Shown here one piece after another: positions 32,849-42,074 of a DNA stretch of 64,000 nucleotides. The stretch covers positions 32,762-96,761 of the forward strand of contig NZ_JANEYT010000008.1 in the NCBI RefSeq assembly GCF_024357955.1, written 5' to 3'. Source of the DNA: Photobacterium pectinilyticum (GTDB lineage: Bacteria; Pseudomonadota; Gammaproteobacteria; Enterobacterales; Vibrionaceae). Below the pieces are notes generated by a model. It made no database searches. It was not told the DNA's origin and worked only from the letters and a program-made list of their open reading frames with translations. How positions within the stretch are numbered: position 1 is the first letter of the stretch; each line of letters opens with the position of its first letter. Made by a program: the position numbers and the translations under genes.

Positions 32849-32940
32849 CAATGCAGCAAGACGAGCCTGCTGCATTGCTTCTGTTATCAATGTCTTTGCT
32901 TATGGTAGCAAGCTGGACACAAAAGCGTCCAGTGATAACA
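32849..32940 (-). promoter_or_regulatory. Hairpin cluster in the lepA-lepB gap (candidate)
   Basis: A 10-bp stem CAATGCAGCA/TGCTGCATTG (32849-32858 with 32868-32877) is followed by an outer TGTTATC/GATAACA pair (32882-32888 with 32934-32940). That pair encloses CTGGAC/GTCCAG (32913-32918 with 32927-32932). None is followed by a U-tract. RNase III processing is a possibility given rnc downstream; this is inference. Confidence 0.4.
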
Positions 32941-32951
32941 ATAAGTTATAA

Positions 32952-34748
32952 TTATTTGTCTTTACCCACATGCAAAATAGCAAGGAAAGCTTCCTGTGGC
33001 AGTTCGACGTTACCGATCTGCTTCATTCGCTTCTTACCTTCTTTCTGCTTCTGCAGGAGCTTTTTCTTACGGCTAATATCACCACCGTAACACTTCGCGA
33101 TTACGTTTTTGCGTAGCTGCTTAACAGTGGCACGAGCAATGATCATGCCGCCAATCGCAGCCTGGATCGCAATATCGAACATCTGGCGAGGAATGAATTC
33201 CTTCATTTTATCAACCAAATCACGACCACGACCATTCGCATTGTCTTTGTGCGTAATAATAGCCAGCGCATCAACACGCTCACCATTGATCATCACATCA
33301 ACACGAACCATGTTAGATGGCTCATAGCGTTGGAAGTTGTAATCAAGCGATGCATAACCGCGAGACGTCGACTTCAGACGGTCGAAGAAGTCCAATACCA
33401 CTTCAGACATCGGAATGTCGTATGTCAGGGCAACCTGGTTACCGTGGTAAACCATATCAACCTGCATACCACGCTTCTCAACACACAAGGTGATCACGTT
33501 GCCGAGGTATTCACTTGGTACCAAGATATTACAGCGTGCAATAGGCTCGCCGATCACTTCGATATCGTTAACTGGTGGCAGTTTCGATGGGCTATCAACA
33601 TAGATCATCGAACCATCAGATTTCTCGACCTCGTAAACTACCGTCGGTGCCGTGGTGATCAGCGCAAGGTTGTATTCACGCTCAAGACGCTCTTGAATGA
33701 TTTCCATGTGCAGCATACCAAGGAAGCCACAACGGAAACCAAAGCCCAGTGCCGCCGAGCTTTCTGGCTCGTAGAACAAAGAGGCATCGTTCAGGCTTAG
33801 CTTGCCAAGTGCATCACGGAAGTTCTCGTAGTCATCGGAAGAGACCGGGAACAAACCTGCGTATACCTGAGGCTTCACTTTTTGGAAACCTGGAAGCGCT
33901 TCTTCGCAACCATTTTTCGCCAAAGTCAGGGTATCGCCCACTGGCGCGCCCAGGATATCTTTGATACCACAAACAACCCAGCCTACTTCGCCAGTATTCA
34001 ACTCTGTGGTATCGATTTGTTTTGGTGTGAAGATGCCGAGACGGTCAACACCCCAAACCTGGTCGGTACTCATTACCTTGATTTTGTCATTTTTCTTCAG
34101 TTTACCGTTTTTAATACGGACCAAAGAAACAACACCAAGATAGTTATCGAACCAAGAATCGATGATCAGTGCTTGCAGCGGCGCTTCCGGATCGCCTTCC
34201 GGCGCAGGAATGGCTGATACAATATTTTCAAGAACATCATCAACACCTAGGCCTGTTTTCGCCGAACAGCGAGTTGCTTCCAGGGCATCGATACCAACAA
34301 TGTCTTCAATTTCTTCTGCTACGCGCTCAGGATCGGCCGCCGGTAAGTCAATCTTGTTCAAGATTGGCACTACTTCTAGGTCCATTTCCATCGCTGTATA
34401 ACAGTTTGCCAGTGTTTGAGCCTCAACCCCCTGACCGGCATCGACAACCAACAGCGCACCTTCACAGGCCGCCAAAGAACGCGATACTTCGTATGAGAAG
34501 TCCACGTGTCCCGGGGTGTCGATAAAATTCAACTGGTAGGTTTCACCATCTTTAGCCGTATAGTCGAGCGTCACGCTCTGGGCTTTGATAGTGATACCGC
34601 GTTCGCGTTCAAGATCCATGGAATCCAGAACCTGCGCAGCCATTTCACGATCGGAAAGGCCGCCACAGACTTGGATTAGGCGGTCGGATAAGGTCGACTT
34701 ACCATGGTCGATATGTGCAATAATCGAAAAGTTACGAATGTGCTTCAT
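32952..34748 (-). CDS. lepA: Elongation factor 4 (LepA)
   Basis: Translational GTPase related to EF-G, implicated in initiation or 30S assembly and back-translocation. G1 [15 protein letters not shown]3 DTPGHVDF and G4 NKIDLP are present, and the unique C-terminal domain ends in [27 protein letters not shown]. 598 aa, full length. The ribosome-binding site is weak. The preceding gene rseC ends 78 bp upstream, so it may share the rpoE-rse transcript. Confidence 0.99.
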   Translation of the reverse strand: MKHIRNFSIIAHIDHGKSTLSDRLIQVCGGLSDREMAAQVLDSMDLERERGITIKAQSVTLDYTAKDGETYQLNFIDTPGHVDFSYEVSRSLAACEGALLVVDAGQGVEAQTLANCYTAMEMDLEVVPILNKIDLPAADPERVAEEIEDIVGIDALEATRCSAKTGLGVDDVLENIVSAIPAPEGDPEAPLQALIIDSWFDNYLGVVSLVRIKNGKLKKNDKIKVMSTDQVWGVDRLGIFTPKQIDTTELNTGEVGWVVCGIKDILGAPVGDTLTLAKNGCEEALPGFQKVKPQVYAGLFPVSSDDYENFRDALGKLSLNDASLFYEPESSAALGFGFRCGFLGMLHMEIIQERLEREYNLALITTAPTVVYEVEKSDGSMIYVDSPSKLPPVNDIEVIGEPIARCNILVPSEYLGNVITLCVEKRGMQVDMVYHGNQVALTYDIPMSEVVLDFFDRLKSTSRGYASLDYNFQRYEPSNMVRVDVMINGERVDALAIITHKDNANGRGRDLVDKMKEFIPRQMFDIAIQAAIGGMIIARATVKQLRKNVIAKCYGGDISRKKKLLQKQKEGKKRMKQIGNVELPQEAFLAILHVGKDK

Positions 34749-34826
34749 GAATTGGCGTGACTAACTCGTGATTAAAAATGAATGGGATCTACAGATCAAG
34801 TTGACGGATTCTACCGAATTTCGCCG

Positions 34827-35324
34827 CTAGCCGCTATCTTTCGATGCGCCATTTATTGCTAACGCTGCTGAAACAGGACTTCCGAGTACCCGGATCAGGT
34901 GAGGTTTATAGGCTGAGGTCCCCTCTACCCGCATCGCCAATCGGCGTGCCAAACCCAATCCAAGGGCCGCGCTCACTAGTGCCGTCAAGATCACTCCCAG
35001 CTCTTCGCCACCTGCCAATGTCACAAACCACCATTGGCCAAGCGCCGTTCCTAGCACTAAGCATAGCAAAGGCAGCACATAAACTAAGGTTGCTGAGTGA
35101 AGCATGCTGCGTTCGGACAAGCCGATCTCAACCACATCACCGACCTTGACTGGTTTATCGGTCGCAATTTTGAGCTGATGCTGACGCCCCGGTAACGCCT
35201 TGCTGACGATACCAGTACCGCAATTGTCACGAGAGGCACAACTACCGCAACTGGTTTGTTGCTGACAACTAACAGTGATTTCGCCGGGTTTGACGGCGAT
35301 CACTTCAGCCAGTGAACGCATCAC
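34827..35324 (-). CDS. rseC: SoxR-reducing / sigma-E regulatory protein RseC
   Basis: Inner-membrane protein of the RseC/MucC family. The N-terminal cysteine cluster CQQQTSCGSCASRDNCG suggests a metal or iron-sulfur site. Two membrane helices follow (about 79-97 and 103-122). Starts are ambiguous: GTG 35324 overlaps the rseB stop as GTGA and has GGAG 9 bases away; ATG 35321 overlaps by one base. It is the last gene of rpoE-rseABC. Its role in sigma-E control is minor in E. coli. Confidence 0.92.
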   Translation of the reverse strand: MMRSLAEVIAVKPGEITVSCQQQTSCGSCASRDNCGTGIVSKALPGRQHQLKIATDKPVKVGDVVEIGLSERSMLHSATLVYVLPLLCLVLGTALGQWWFVTLAGGEELGVILTALVSAALGLGLARRLAMRVEGTSAYKPHLIRVLGSPVSAALAINGASKDSG

Positions 35325-36295
35325 GGGGCTTTGCTCCCAGTCGCGTCAAACACCACCGATTCTGCCACCCGTCGCGCTGTTGCCGGCGGAATATCACCGA
35401 CCACGGTCACTTCTTTGTCATTGAGCAGATAGCTATGCAGCGTCCTGCGGCCTTGACGCACCAGTTGCTCCCTGACAGTAAAGTTATCGGCTGATGAAAT
35501 GTAAATCGAGAAACTGAACAAACCATCACTGAACATTTTGCTCTCAACCGGACGCTCGGTCATCATCAACCGGTGTCGATTGCGCGAGATGGATTCAAAC
35601 CCTTGCGGCAACCAGCTAACCTGCCAATCAAGTTCAGCCTGAGGCTGAGGTGGCAGTTGCACTACGGCTGGCAGCTCGACGGTCTTGAGGTTTTTTAAGA
35701 CATCTGCGACCTTCGGATTGATGACATAGGATACCGCACGGTATTGCTCCAGCGGCTCACCGTCACGGTCGAGCAAGTCGGCGCGCATCACCAGCTTGCT
35801 GCGGGTATCAATCCACAACAGGTAAGAATAGCGGGCACCATCTTTAGGGGCAATCCGTACTACGTCACAGGCAACACCGGCCTCGCGGGCACGGCCCATC
35901 GAAATAAAATCGTAGTAGCCAGCCAACTCATTGATGTCGGTTTTCATGATTGGCGGCAGTGGGGCCACCATTTTATTGCTATCGATGGTGAACGGGTCCA
36001 ACCCCGGCTCGAAGTAGCTCACTTCATCACCACGCTGAATCACCTCACGCGGTGGCCCGCTGAGATAAACCAAATGCGCATAGGTCTCGCCATCTTCCAA
36101 TGCATGACGATAGCGCAGCGGTTCAATACTGTTTTTCTTGATTAAGATATATGACAACTCATAACTGAGTTTTCGGCTCGCCTCGTCCATTTGATGTAAC
36201 AAAGCCTCGGCAGAAGAAACCGGTTCTTCAGCAGAGGCTTGGCACGGCATTACGAGGCTGACCAGTGTCAATACACCGACCAGAAGTCTCTTCAT
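35321..36295 (-). CDS. rseB: Sigma-E regulatory periplasmic protein RseB
   Basis: Binds the periplasmic domain of RseA and shields it from DegS, acting as a lipopolysaccharide sensor in E. coli. A signal peptide covers residues 1-22 (VMPCQASA then EE). The large domain resembles lipoprotein-binding folds and the small C-terminal domain contacts RseA. 324 aa. GGCGGAA precedes the ATG. It lies between rseA and rseC. Confidence 0.96.
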   Translation of the reverse strand: MKRLLVGVLTLVSLVMPCQASAEEPVSSAEALLHQMDEASRKLSYELSYILIKKNSIEPLRYRHALEDGETYAHLVYLSGPPREVIQRGDEVSYFEPGLDPFTIDSNKMVAPLPPIMKTDINELAGYYDFISMGRAREAGVACDVVRIAPKDGARYSYLLWIDTRSKLVMRADLLDRDGEPLEQYRAVSYVINPKVADVLKNLKTVELPAVVQLPPQPQAELDWQVSWLPQGFESISRNRHRLMMTERPVESKMFSDGLFSFSIYISSADNFTVREQLVRQGRRTLHSYLLNDKEVTVVGDIPPATARRVAESVVFDATGSKAP

Positions 36296-36309
36296 TTTTC
36301 CGCCATCGA

Positions 36310-36969
36310 TTAATTCACTTCGAGCATCGTACGGTCAATTGATCCGTCTTCAGCATTGAGTCGAAGCTGTAATTCATAATCTTGCAGCATGGCATTGATA
36401 CGGCGACGTTGTTCCATCACCTGATCTTCGCTCGGGCCAGCATGTCGACTCGAACGTACTGAATCACGAGTCAAACTCACAGGTTCTGCCGTTCCCGCAA
36501 ACGGGATGGTTTCCAGTACAGGTAACTGTTCTTCTCCAGACGACATGGTTAGTGAGCTATCACCACCATTGTATTGCTGGACACCCACAATCACTGCCAA
36601 AGACACGGAAGCGGCGACCGCCACCTGCCCGAACTGGGTAAGCCAAGACGGCATCTTGCGTTTAGCTTGCTGAGGTGTCGGCTGGGATTCTTCAACCCGC
36701 ACCTCACGCGCCGTTGCAATAGAGACCACAGAGGCTGAATCTGTCTGTACGGTTCCCGTATGAACAGGTTCATCCTCCAGCGCCAGTGCTACCTTAGCCG
36801 CAATGTCCCATTCCTTGTTTTGCGGTGCTTCCCCGCGCATCACATCACCTATGAGGTTGAAGTTCTGCCAGGTCTGCTGACTATCGTCATCGACAGCCAA
36901 TGCATTAATAATGCTCTGATCCAGCTCTTCGCCATCAAGCAATGACGAGATTTTTTCTTTATCAGCCAT
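36310..36969 (-). CDS. rseA: Anti-sigma-E factor RseA
   Basis: Single-pass inner-membrane protein that holds sigma-E inactive until cleaved by DegS and RseP. The cytoplasmic N-terminal domain (MADKEKISSLLDGEELDQSIINAL) binds sigma-E. The membrane helix is at about 118-135 (VAVAASVSLAVIVGVQQY) and a periplasmic tail follows. The ATG at 36969 (219 aa) with GGTGA upstream is preferred over an earlier in-frame start. It lies 23 bp after rpoE. Confidence 0.95.
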   Translation of the reverse strand: MADKEKISSLLDGEELDQSIINALAVDDDSQQTWQNFNLIGDVMRGEAPQNKEWDIAAKVALALEDEPVHTGTVQTDSASVVSIATAREVRVEESQPTPQQAKRKMPSWLTQFGQVAVAASVSLAVIVGVQQYNGGDSSLTMSSGEEQLPVLETIPFAGTAEPVSLTRDSVRSSRHAGPSEDQVMEQRRRINAMLQDYELQLRLNAEDGSIDRTMLEVN

Positions 36970-36992
36970 CTTTTTCACCGTTTGGCCCAACA

Positions 36993-37571
36993 CTATCGCT
37001 GTGTAAGAGGTCGAATTCGTTTTTCAACCGCCTCTCGCGCTCGGAATATACGGGAGCGTACTGTACCGACTGGACACCCCATGACCTCTGCAATTTCCTC
37101 ATAGCTTAAGCCTTCCAGCTCACGCAAGGTGATCGCAGTTTTGAGATCATCCGGTAATCCTTCAATGGTACTGAAAACTACCCGCCTTAATTCATCAGAC
37201 AACATTTGGTTCTCAGGGTTCGAAATTTCTTTCAGTGCACTACCACTTTCATAATATTCCGCATCCTCCGCATCCACATCCGATGCGGGCGGGCGACGCC
37301 CTTGAGCCACCAAATAGTTTTTCGCCGTATTAACAGCGATTCGATACAACCATGTATAAAACGCACTCTCACCCCGAAAAGTCGGCAGTGCCCGGTACGC
37401 CTTAATAAATGCTTCCTGAGCGACATCCGGTACATCGCCGGAGTTGCTGACATATCTGGCAACTAAGTTGCAGACTTTATTCTGGTATTTCACTACCAAT
37501 AAATTGAATGCCTGCTTATCACCACGCTGTACCCGCTCAATTAATACCTGATCAGTTTGCTGCTCGCTCAT
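36993..37571 (-). CDS. rpoE: Extracytoplasmic stress sigma factor RpoE (sigma-E)
   Basis: ECF sigma factor for envelope stress. Region 2 (YVSNSGDVPDVAQEAFIKAYRALPTFRGESAFYTWLYRIAVNTAKNYL) and region 4 helix-turn-helix (YEEIAEVMGCPVGTVRSRIFRARE) match E. coli sigma-E closely. 192 aa. AGGAG lies upstream. A sigma-E-type promoter 170 bp upstream indicates autoregulation. It diverges from nadB, as in E. coli. Confidence 0.98.
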   Translation of the reverse strand: MSEQQTDQVLIERVQRGDKQAFNLLVVKYQNKVCNLVARYVSNSGDVPDVAQEAFIKAYRALPTFRGESAFYTWLYRIAVNTAKNYLVAQGRRPPASDVDAEDAEYYESGSALKEISNPENQMLSDELRRVVFSTIEGLPDDLKTAITLRELEGLSYEEIAEVMGCPVGTVRSRIFRAREAVEKRIRPLTQR

Positions 37572-37740
37572 TCGAGCGTGTACTCCTATATCAAATTCAC
37601 CCGCATTTTTATCTGTTGTTACGGCTGGGCCCCAAAAACAAACGTTTCTAGTGGGTGCTCCTTGTGCCGAACTCGTCTAGCTATAACGAGTATGCTCAAT
37701 CAAAACAGTATGATAAAAATGTATGAGCGTGAGCACTATT

Positions 37741-37768
37741 TAAGACCTAGGGGAACTAGCAAAGTTCC
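37741..37768 (-). promoter_or_regulatory. Sigma-E-dependent promoter of rpoE
   Basis: On the minus strand, -35 GGAACTT (37762-37768), a 16-bp spacer and -10 TCTTA (37741-37745) match the sigma-E consensus (GGAACTT, about 16, TCTGA/TCTAA). The -35 also lies in an inverted repeat GGGAACT/AGTTCCC (37751-37757 with 37763-37769). Transcription would leave a leader of about 165 bases. Confidence 0.88.
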
Positions 37769-37907
37769 CAAGGAAAATATTATTTCTCAATAATAGTGCG
37801 CGATTCTTCCATTGTATTAAAGCAGTATGTCTGCTGTATGCACGCTTTAGTCACGCTGATTTGTGCATTATATCGCTTAAGGCGGGGTATTTGTGAACCA
37901 TCCGTCA

Positions 37908-37934
37908 AAAATGAACAAAATGAACAAAATGAAA
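37908..37934 (+). repeat. Three 9-bp direct repeats upstream of nadB
   Basis: AAAATGAAC occurs twice in a row, followed by AAAATGAAA, about 50 bp before nadB. It could be a regulator site or a slippage tract; I do not recognise a known motif. The rest of the 409-bp rpoE-nadB gap holds the rpoE promoter and no other clear feature. Confidence 0.6.
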
Positions 37935-37980
37935 GGAATTTGGTAATATAACGACATTACCACAGGGATATGAAATCATT

Positions 37981-39597
37981 ATGAACGAAAACCGTGAACA
38001 TCAATGCGACGTGCTTGTTGTTGGTAGTGGTGCAGCAGGACTATCATTGGCCCTTCGGCTGGCACCCATGGGCAAAGTGATCGTACTGAGCAAAGGACCG
38101 CGCAGCGAAGGGGCAACCTTCTATGCCCAAGGGGGGATCGCAGCCGTCTTTGATGAATCAGACAGCGTCGATTCCCACGTCGAAGATACCCAGATAGCAG
38201 GGGCCCACTTGTGTGATGAAGACGTTGTCCGCTTCATTGCCGAAAATGCCAAGCACTGTGTCCAATGGCTGATCGATGGCGGGGTACCGTTTGACCGCGA
38301 AGAGAGCGACAATGACGAAGCCCCGCGCTATCACCTGACCCGCGAGGGCGGGCACAGCCACCGCCGTATCCTCCATGCCGCCGATGCCACAGGTATGGCT
38401 GTGCAAAACTCATTGCAAGACAATGTTCACAACCATCCGAATATCGAGGTACTCGAGCGCCACAATGCGCTGGATCTGATCACCTCCCACAAGCTGGGCA
38501 ATACCGACCAACCAAACCGCATTCTGGGTGCCTATATATGGAACCGTAACCTTGAAGCGGTAGAAACCGTTCGCGCCAAGTTTGTGGTGCTGGCAACCGG
38601 TGGGGCATCGAAGGTTTACCAATATACCTCCAACCCGGATGTCTCCTCCGGTGACGGGATCGCCATGGCATGGCGTGCTGGCTGCCGGGTTGCCAATCTG
38701 GAATTCAACCAGTTCCATCCCACTTGCCTGTTCCATCCTGACGCACGCAACTTCCTGCTGACCGAAGCCCTGCGTGGCGAAGGCGCGTATCTGCGCCGCC
38801 CTGATGGTTCGCGGTTTATGACTGATTTCGATAAGCGTGGGGAGCTAGCACCGCGTGATGTGGTTGCCCGGGCTATCGACTTTGAAATGAAGCGCCTCGG
38901 TGCCGATTGCATGTATTTGGATATCAGTCACAAACCGGCCGAGTTTGTCACCAAGCACTTCCCGACCATATACGAGAAGTTGCTAACGTTTGGCATTGAT
39001 ATTACCAAAGAGCCGATCCCGATTGTCCCGGCCGCCCACTATACTTGTGGCGGCGTGGTGGTCGACAAGCAGGGACAAACTGATCTCGATGGCCTTTATG
39101 CTATCGGCGAAGTCAGCTACACCGGCCTGCACGGCGCCAATCGTATGGCTTCCAACTCCCTGCTGGAGTGCGTGGTCTACGCGTGGTCAGCGGCAGAAAG
39201 CATTGCCAAGGACATGGACAGCGTCGAGTTACCACCTGCGCTGCCTTCTTGGGATGAAAGCAAGGTCAGCTGCTCTGATGAAGAGGTCGTGATCCAGCAT
39301 AACTGGCACGAACTGCGCCTGTTTATGTGGGATTACATGGGTATTGTCCGTACCACTAAACGTCTTGAACGCGCGATGCGCCGTATCCAGCTGCTAAAAG
39401 ACGAAACCGATGAGTACTACAGCAATTTCAAAGTTTCGAACAACCTGCTGGAACTGCGTAACCTGCTCCAAGTTGCTGAACTCATGGTTCGTTGCGCCCT
39501 AGAGCGGAAAGAAAGCATCGGCCTGCACTATACCCTCGACTACCCTGAAGCCGTTGACCAGGCCAAGCCAACCGTGCTGATCCCAGACCAGCTGTAG
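37981..39597 (+). CDS. nadB: L-aspartate oxidase
   Basis: FAD enzyme oxidising aspartate to iminoaspartate, the first step of de novo NAD synthesis with NadA. The FAD-binding N-terminus [27 protein letters not shown], and HPTCLFHP with LRGEGAYLR are shared with fumarate reductase/succinate dehydrogenase flavoproteins. 538 aa. A four-codon frame (ATG AAA TCA TTA TGA) just upstream overlaps the nadB ATG; whether it is translated is unknown. Divergent from rpoE, as in E. coli. Confidence 0.98.
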   Translation: MNENREHQCDVLVVGSGAAGLSLALRLAPMGKVIVLSKGPRSEGATFYAQGGIAAVFDESDSVDSHVEDTQIAGAHLCDEDVVRFIAENAKHCVQWLIDGGVPFDREESDNDEAPRYHLTREGGHSHRRILHAADATGMAVQNSLQDNVHNHPNIEVLERHNALDLITSHKLGNTDQPNRILGAYIWNRNLEAVETVRAKFVVLATGGASKVYQYTSNPDVSSGDGIAMAWRAGCRVANLEFNQFHPTCLFHPDARNFLLTEALRGEGAYLRRPDGSRFMTDFDKRGELAPRDVVARAIDFEMKRLGADCMYLDISHKPAEFVTKHFPTIYEKLLTFGIDITKEPIPIVPAAHYTCGGVVVDKQGQTDLDGLYAIGEVSYTGLHGANRMASNSLLECVVYAWSAAESIAKDMDSVELPPALPSWDESKVSCSDEEVVIQHNWHELRLFMWDYMGIVRTTKRLERAMRRIQLLKDETDEYYSNFKVSNNLLELRNLLQVAELMVRCALERKESIGLHYTLDYPEAVDQAKPTVLIPDQL

Positions 39598-39620
39598 TCG
39601 TAAAAGCAATGCCAGAACCC

Positions 39621-39651
39621 AAAGCGAGGGCCCAATGGCCCTCGCTTTTTT
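39621..39651 (+). terminator. Terminator of nadB
   Basis: A 12-bp stem AAAGCGAGGGCC/GGCCCTCGCTTT with loop CAAT is followed by a T-tract, 24 bp after the nadB stop. Confidence 0.92.
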
Positions 39652-39674
39652 GTTGCCATCTACAACTCCCCTGT

Positions 39675-40124
39675 TCAACCGGATATTGACCTATGATGGT
39701 GGGAATACAGTGCCAGAGTGCGGTAGCCAGAAAGAGAGCACGCATCGGGACAAATTGGCAGCCATATTTGACCTGTAATGCCCTCAAGGCGCCATAGGAG
39801 GATCTGGTTTGAGCGAATACGTGCGGTCTGCAGTCGCCATTGTTGACCTTGCCAACAGATATTTCCTTGTTGGGATATCTGCAACCGGCCAGTCAAGTGA
39901 CAAATGTCGGCGAAACGCCTTTCACACTCATCAAGTAACCACCAACCAGCAGCGAAGGATACTGGCCAAGGAATAAACTGGAACCCGGCACTGAGCAACA
40001 GCAGAATAAGCACACTGGCATACAGTAATGCCAATGCGCCCGTTAAACGGTAGGAAGGTGTAAGGGTAAGATCAGCGAAGTTTGCTGTTGTTGTGGGCGA
40101 CAATTTTATCGACCATTGAAGCAT
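39675..40124 (-). CDS. ygfX: Membrane protein YgfX (CptA family)
   Basis: Small inner-membrane protein always paired with sdhE. In E. coli it was reported as a toxin acting on MreB/FtsZ (CptA), though it is also linked to SdhE function. Two membrane helices at about 27-45 and 48-64 follow a short N-terminus, with a soluble C-terminal domain. The ATG at 40124 (149 aa) overlaps sdhE by 53 bp and has no good ribosome-binding site; a TTG at 40103 is an alternative. Confidence 0.8.
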   Translation of the reverse strand: MLQWSIKLSPTTTANFADLTLTPSYRLTGALALLYASVLILLLLSAGFQFIPWPVSFAAGWWLLDECERRFADICHLTGRLQISQQGNICWQGQQWRLQTARIRSNQILLWRLEGITGQIWLPICPDACSLSGYRTLALYSHHHRSISG

Positions 40125-40332
40125 GGGCCGGGTTTTCGCTGCGGCCATGCTGCATCATCCAAGTGAACAGATCAGGATCGTCGCACGTCAGCAGCGAGAC
40201 AAAATCCTGCTGCTCTTGCTCGGCAAGATCATCAAAACACTCTTCGAAAAACGGCATAATGAGCACATCCAACTCCAGCATGCCGCGACGGCAAGCCCAC
40301 TTAACCCGTGCTTTTTCGTCTGCACTTAACAT
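40072..40332 (-). CDS. sdhE: FAD assembly factor SdhE
   Basis: Promotes covalent attachment of FAD to succinate dehydrogenase and fumarate reductase subunits. The RGMLELD motif (RGxxE, residues 16-22) is the known flavoprotein contact. 86 aa, full length. Immediately upstream of ygfX, as in enterobacteria. Confidence 0.95.
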   Translation of the reverse strand: MLSADEKARVKWACRRGMLELDVLIMPFFEECFDDLAEQEQQDFVSLLTCDDPDLFTWMMQHGRSENPAHASMVDKIVAHNNSKLR

Positions 40333-40617
40333 TTTACAACCTCATTACTGATCCCGGAGCAACCGTAGAAAAACGTAATCCGATAAAAGTTGCCCCGGAC
40401 GTTAACAATGCCCACCATACTAGCAGCCCGTTTTGCCAGCGACCATGAGGTAGCACAAACATTACCCCAAGTTGAGAGCTAGGATCTATTTTGTTGCACC
40501 GGTTATGGCACGCAACCACGAACAGCAATATCTGACCAACTTCCTCAAGTAATATTGCTGACAAATCACAACCAGCGCTTTAACATAGACATAAATGATT
40601 TCTCAACTGGACGTCCC

Positions 40618-41598
40618 ATGAGCAACTGGTCTGAAAACCTCAATTTTGATCGCCTTTCCCTAGCAACTGGCGATGCCCTGCCTTCTCTTGCCTTGGTCAA
40701 TCTTGCCAACTGGGCACTCGTAACCCTGATCGGCGACGACAAAAAATCGTACCTACAAGGTCAGGTAACCTGTGACGTGGTAGGCCTTACCGCAGATCAA
40801 AGCACCCTTGCCGGCCACTGTGATGCCAAAGGTAAACTGCGTACCGTTTTTCGTTTATTCCACCACAATGATGGCTATGGCTTTTTGCAGCGCCGCAGCA
40901 TTATGGATAGCCAACTGCCCGAGTTAAAGAAATACGCCATTTTTTCCAAAGTCGATATCGAAGCCAGCGACGATATCCTATTGGGTATTGCGGGTAGCGA
41001 TGCCGATGCACAGGTGGCACAACTATTCGGTGGTGAAGGTGATGTCCGCGCTATCCACGGCGGTACAGCGGTCAAGATTGACAGCCAACGCTGGCTGCTG
41101 GCACTGAACGCCGTCGCGGCCAATGACGTTGCCAGCCAACTCGCGGACAAAGCGACGCTGAGCGATGACAGCCTGTGGGATCTTTATGACATCCACGCCG
41201 CGATCCCGTGCATCGATGCGGCAACCGAGTTGGAATTTATCCCGCAAGCGGTCAACCTGCAGGCGCTGGATGGGATCAGCTTCACCAAAGGTTGCTACAC
41301 CGGTCAGGAAACCGTGGCACGCGCTAAGTACCGTGGTATCAACAAGCGCGCAATGTACATCGTCAGCGGCTCTGCCGAACACTGCCCGCAAGCGGGCGAC
41401 AGTCTGGAGCGCAGCGTGGGTGAAAACTGGCGCAAAGGCGGTACCATCGTCGCTGGTTACCAATTTGCTAATGGCCAAGCAATCGCATTGGTCGTATTGC
41501 CAAACGATCTGGATGAAAACACAGCTTTCCGCCTAGCTGGCACCGAAGGCGTATGGCATCAGCAAGCACTGCCATACTCACTGGATGACAACCGCTAA
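40618..41598 (+). CDS. ygfZ: tRNA-modifying / iron-sulfur repair protein YgfZ
   Basis: Folate-binding GcvT-like protein needed for repair or assembly of iron-sulfur enzymes such as MiaB. The signature KGCYTGQE contains the key Cys. The ATG at 40618 (326 aa) is chosen because the conserved N-terminus starts there. A longer frame from 40555 adds residues without a ribosome-binding site. Divergent from sdhE. The next gene follows after 3 bp. Confidence 0.95.
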   Translation: MSNWSENLNFDRLSLATGDALPSLALVNLANWALVTLIGDDKKSYLQGQVTCDVVGLTADQSTLAGHCDAKGKLRTVFRLFHHNDGYGFLQRRSIMDSQLPELKKYAIFSKVDIEASDDILLGIAGSDADAQVAQLFGGEGDVRAIHGGTAVKIDSQRWLLALNAVAANDVASQLADKATLSDDSLWDLYDIHAAIPCIDAATELEFIPQAVNLQALDGISFTKGCYTGQETVARAKYRGINKRAMYIVSGSAEHCPQAGDSLERSVGENWRKGGTIVAGYQFANGQAIALVVLPNDLDENTAFRLAGTEGVWHQQALPYSLDDNR

Positions 41599-41601
41599 GC
41601 C

Positions 41602-42063
41602 ATGAATACACCGGTTACCCATTACCTAGACAGCGAAGGCGTGGAATACCGCCTTCTTCCTCATAGCCAACCGGCCAAGACCATCGAGGAAGCCGCCCGC
41701 GAACGGGGCGTTAACCCTCAGCAGATGGTGAAATCCATCTTGCTACGAGATATGGGCGGATTCCATGTGCTGGCATGTGTTCCCGGCCCGGCCCAAGTAG
41801 ATCCGAAAAAAGTCCGAGCCATGTTCGGCTGCCGCCGGATGACCTGCGCCGATGCCAGTGATGTCGAAAAAGTTACCGGCCTGGTGATAGGGACGGTTGC
41901 ACCGATCGGGCTCAAACGCCCGCTTCCGGTTATATTCGACCACCTGATCACCGCCCACACTTTGGTCAATATCAGTAGTGGCGACCGAATGGCCGGCGTC
42001 GAGTTGGCAACCGATGATCTTCTGGTGCTGTGTGATCCTATGTTTGCCGATATCTGCCGTTAA
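41602..42063 (+). CDS. YbaK/EbsC-family aminoacyl-tRNA deacylase-like protein
   Basis: 153-aa single-domain protein of the YbaK/ProRS editing-domain family, which hydrolyses misacylated tRNAs in trans. The conserved lysine segment QQMVKSILLRDMGGFHVLACVPG and the late GTVAPIGLKRPLPVIFD loop with NISSGDRMAGVEL are family features. Substrate cannot be assigned. It follows ygfZ by 3 bp and precedes a LysR gene by 11 bp, so the three are probably one transcript. Confidence 0.85.
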   Translation: MNTPVTHYLDSEGVEYRLLPHSQPAKTIEEAARERGVNPQQMVKSILLRDMGGFHVLACVPGPAQVDPKKVRAMFGCRRMTCADASDVEKVTGLVIGTVAPIGLKRPLPVIFDHLITAHTLVNISSGDRMAGVELATDDLLVLCDPMFADICR

Positions 42064-42074
42064 CTGGGAGCTGA

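Noticed and set aside
37572-37740. Possible rseD-like leader peptide ahead of rpoE
   Set aside because: E. coli has a translated leader there, but I found only very short frames without ribosome-binding sites in this leader.
37557-37793. 78-codon plus-strand frame antisense to the rpoE leader
   Set aside because: Covers the rpoE promoter and start on the opposite strand, without a start signal.
40334-40564. 76-codon minus-strand frame between sdhE and ygfZ
   Set aside because: Would precede sdhE but has no ribosome-binding site or family resemblance; treated as intergenic.
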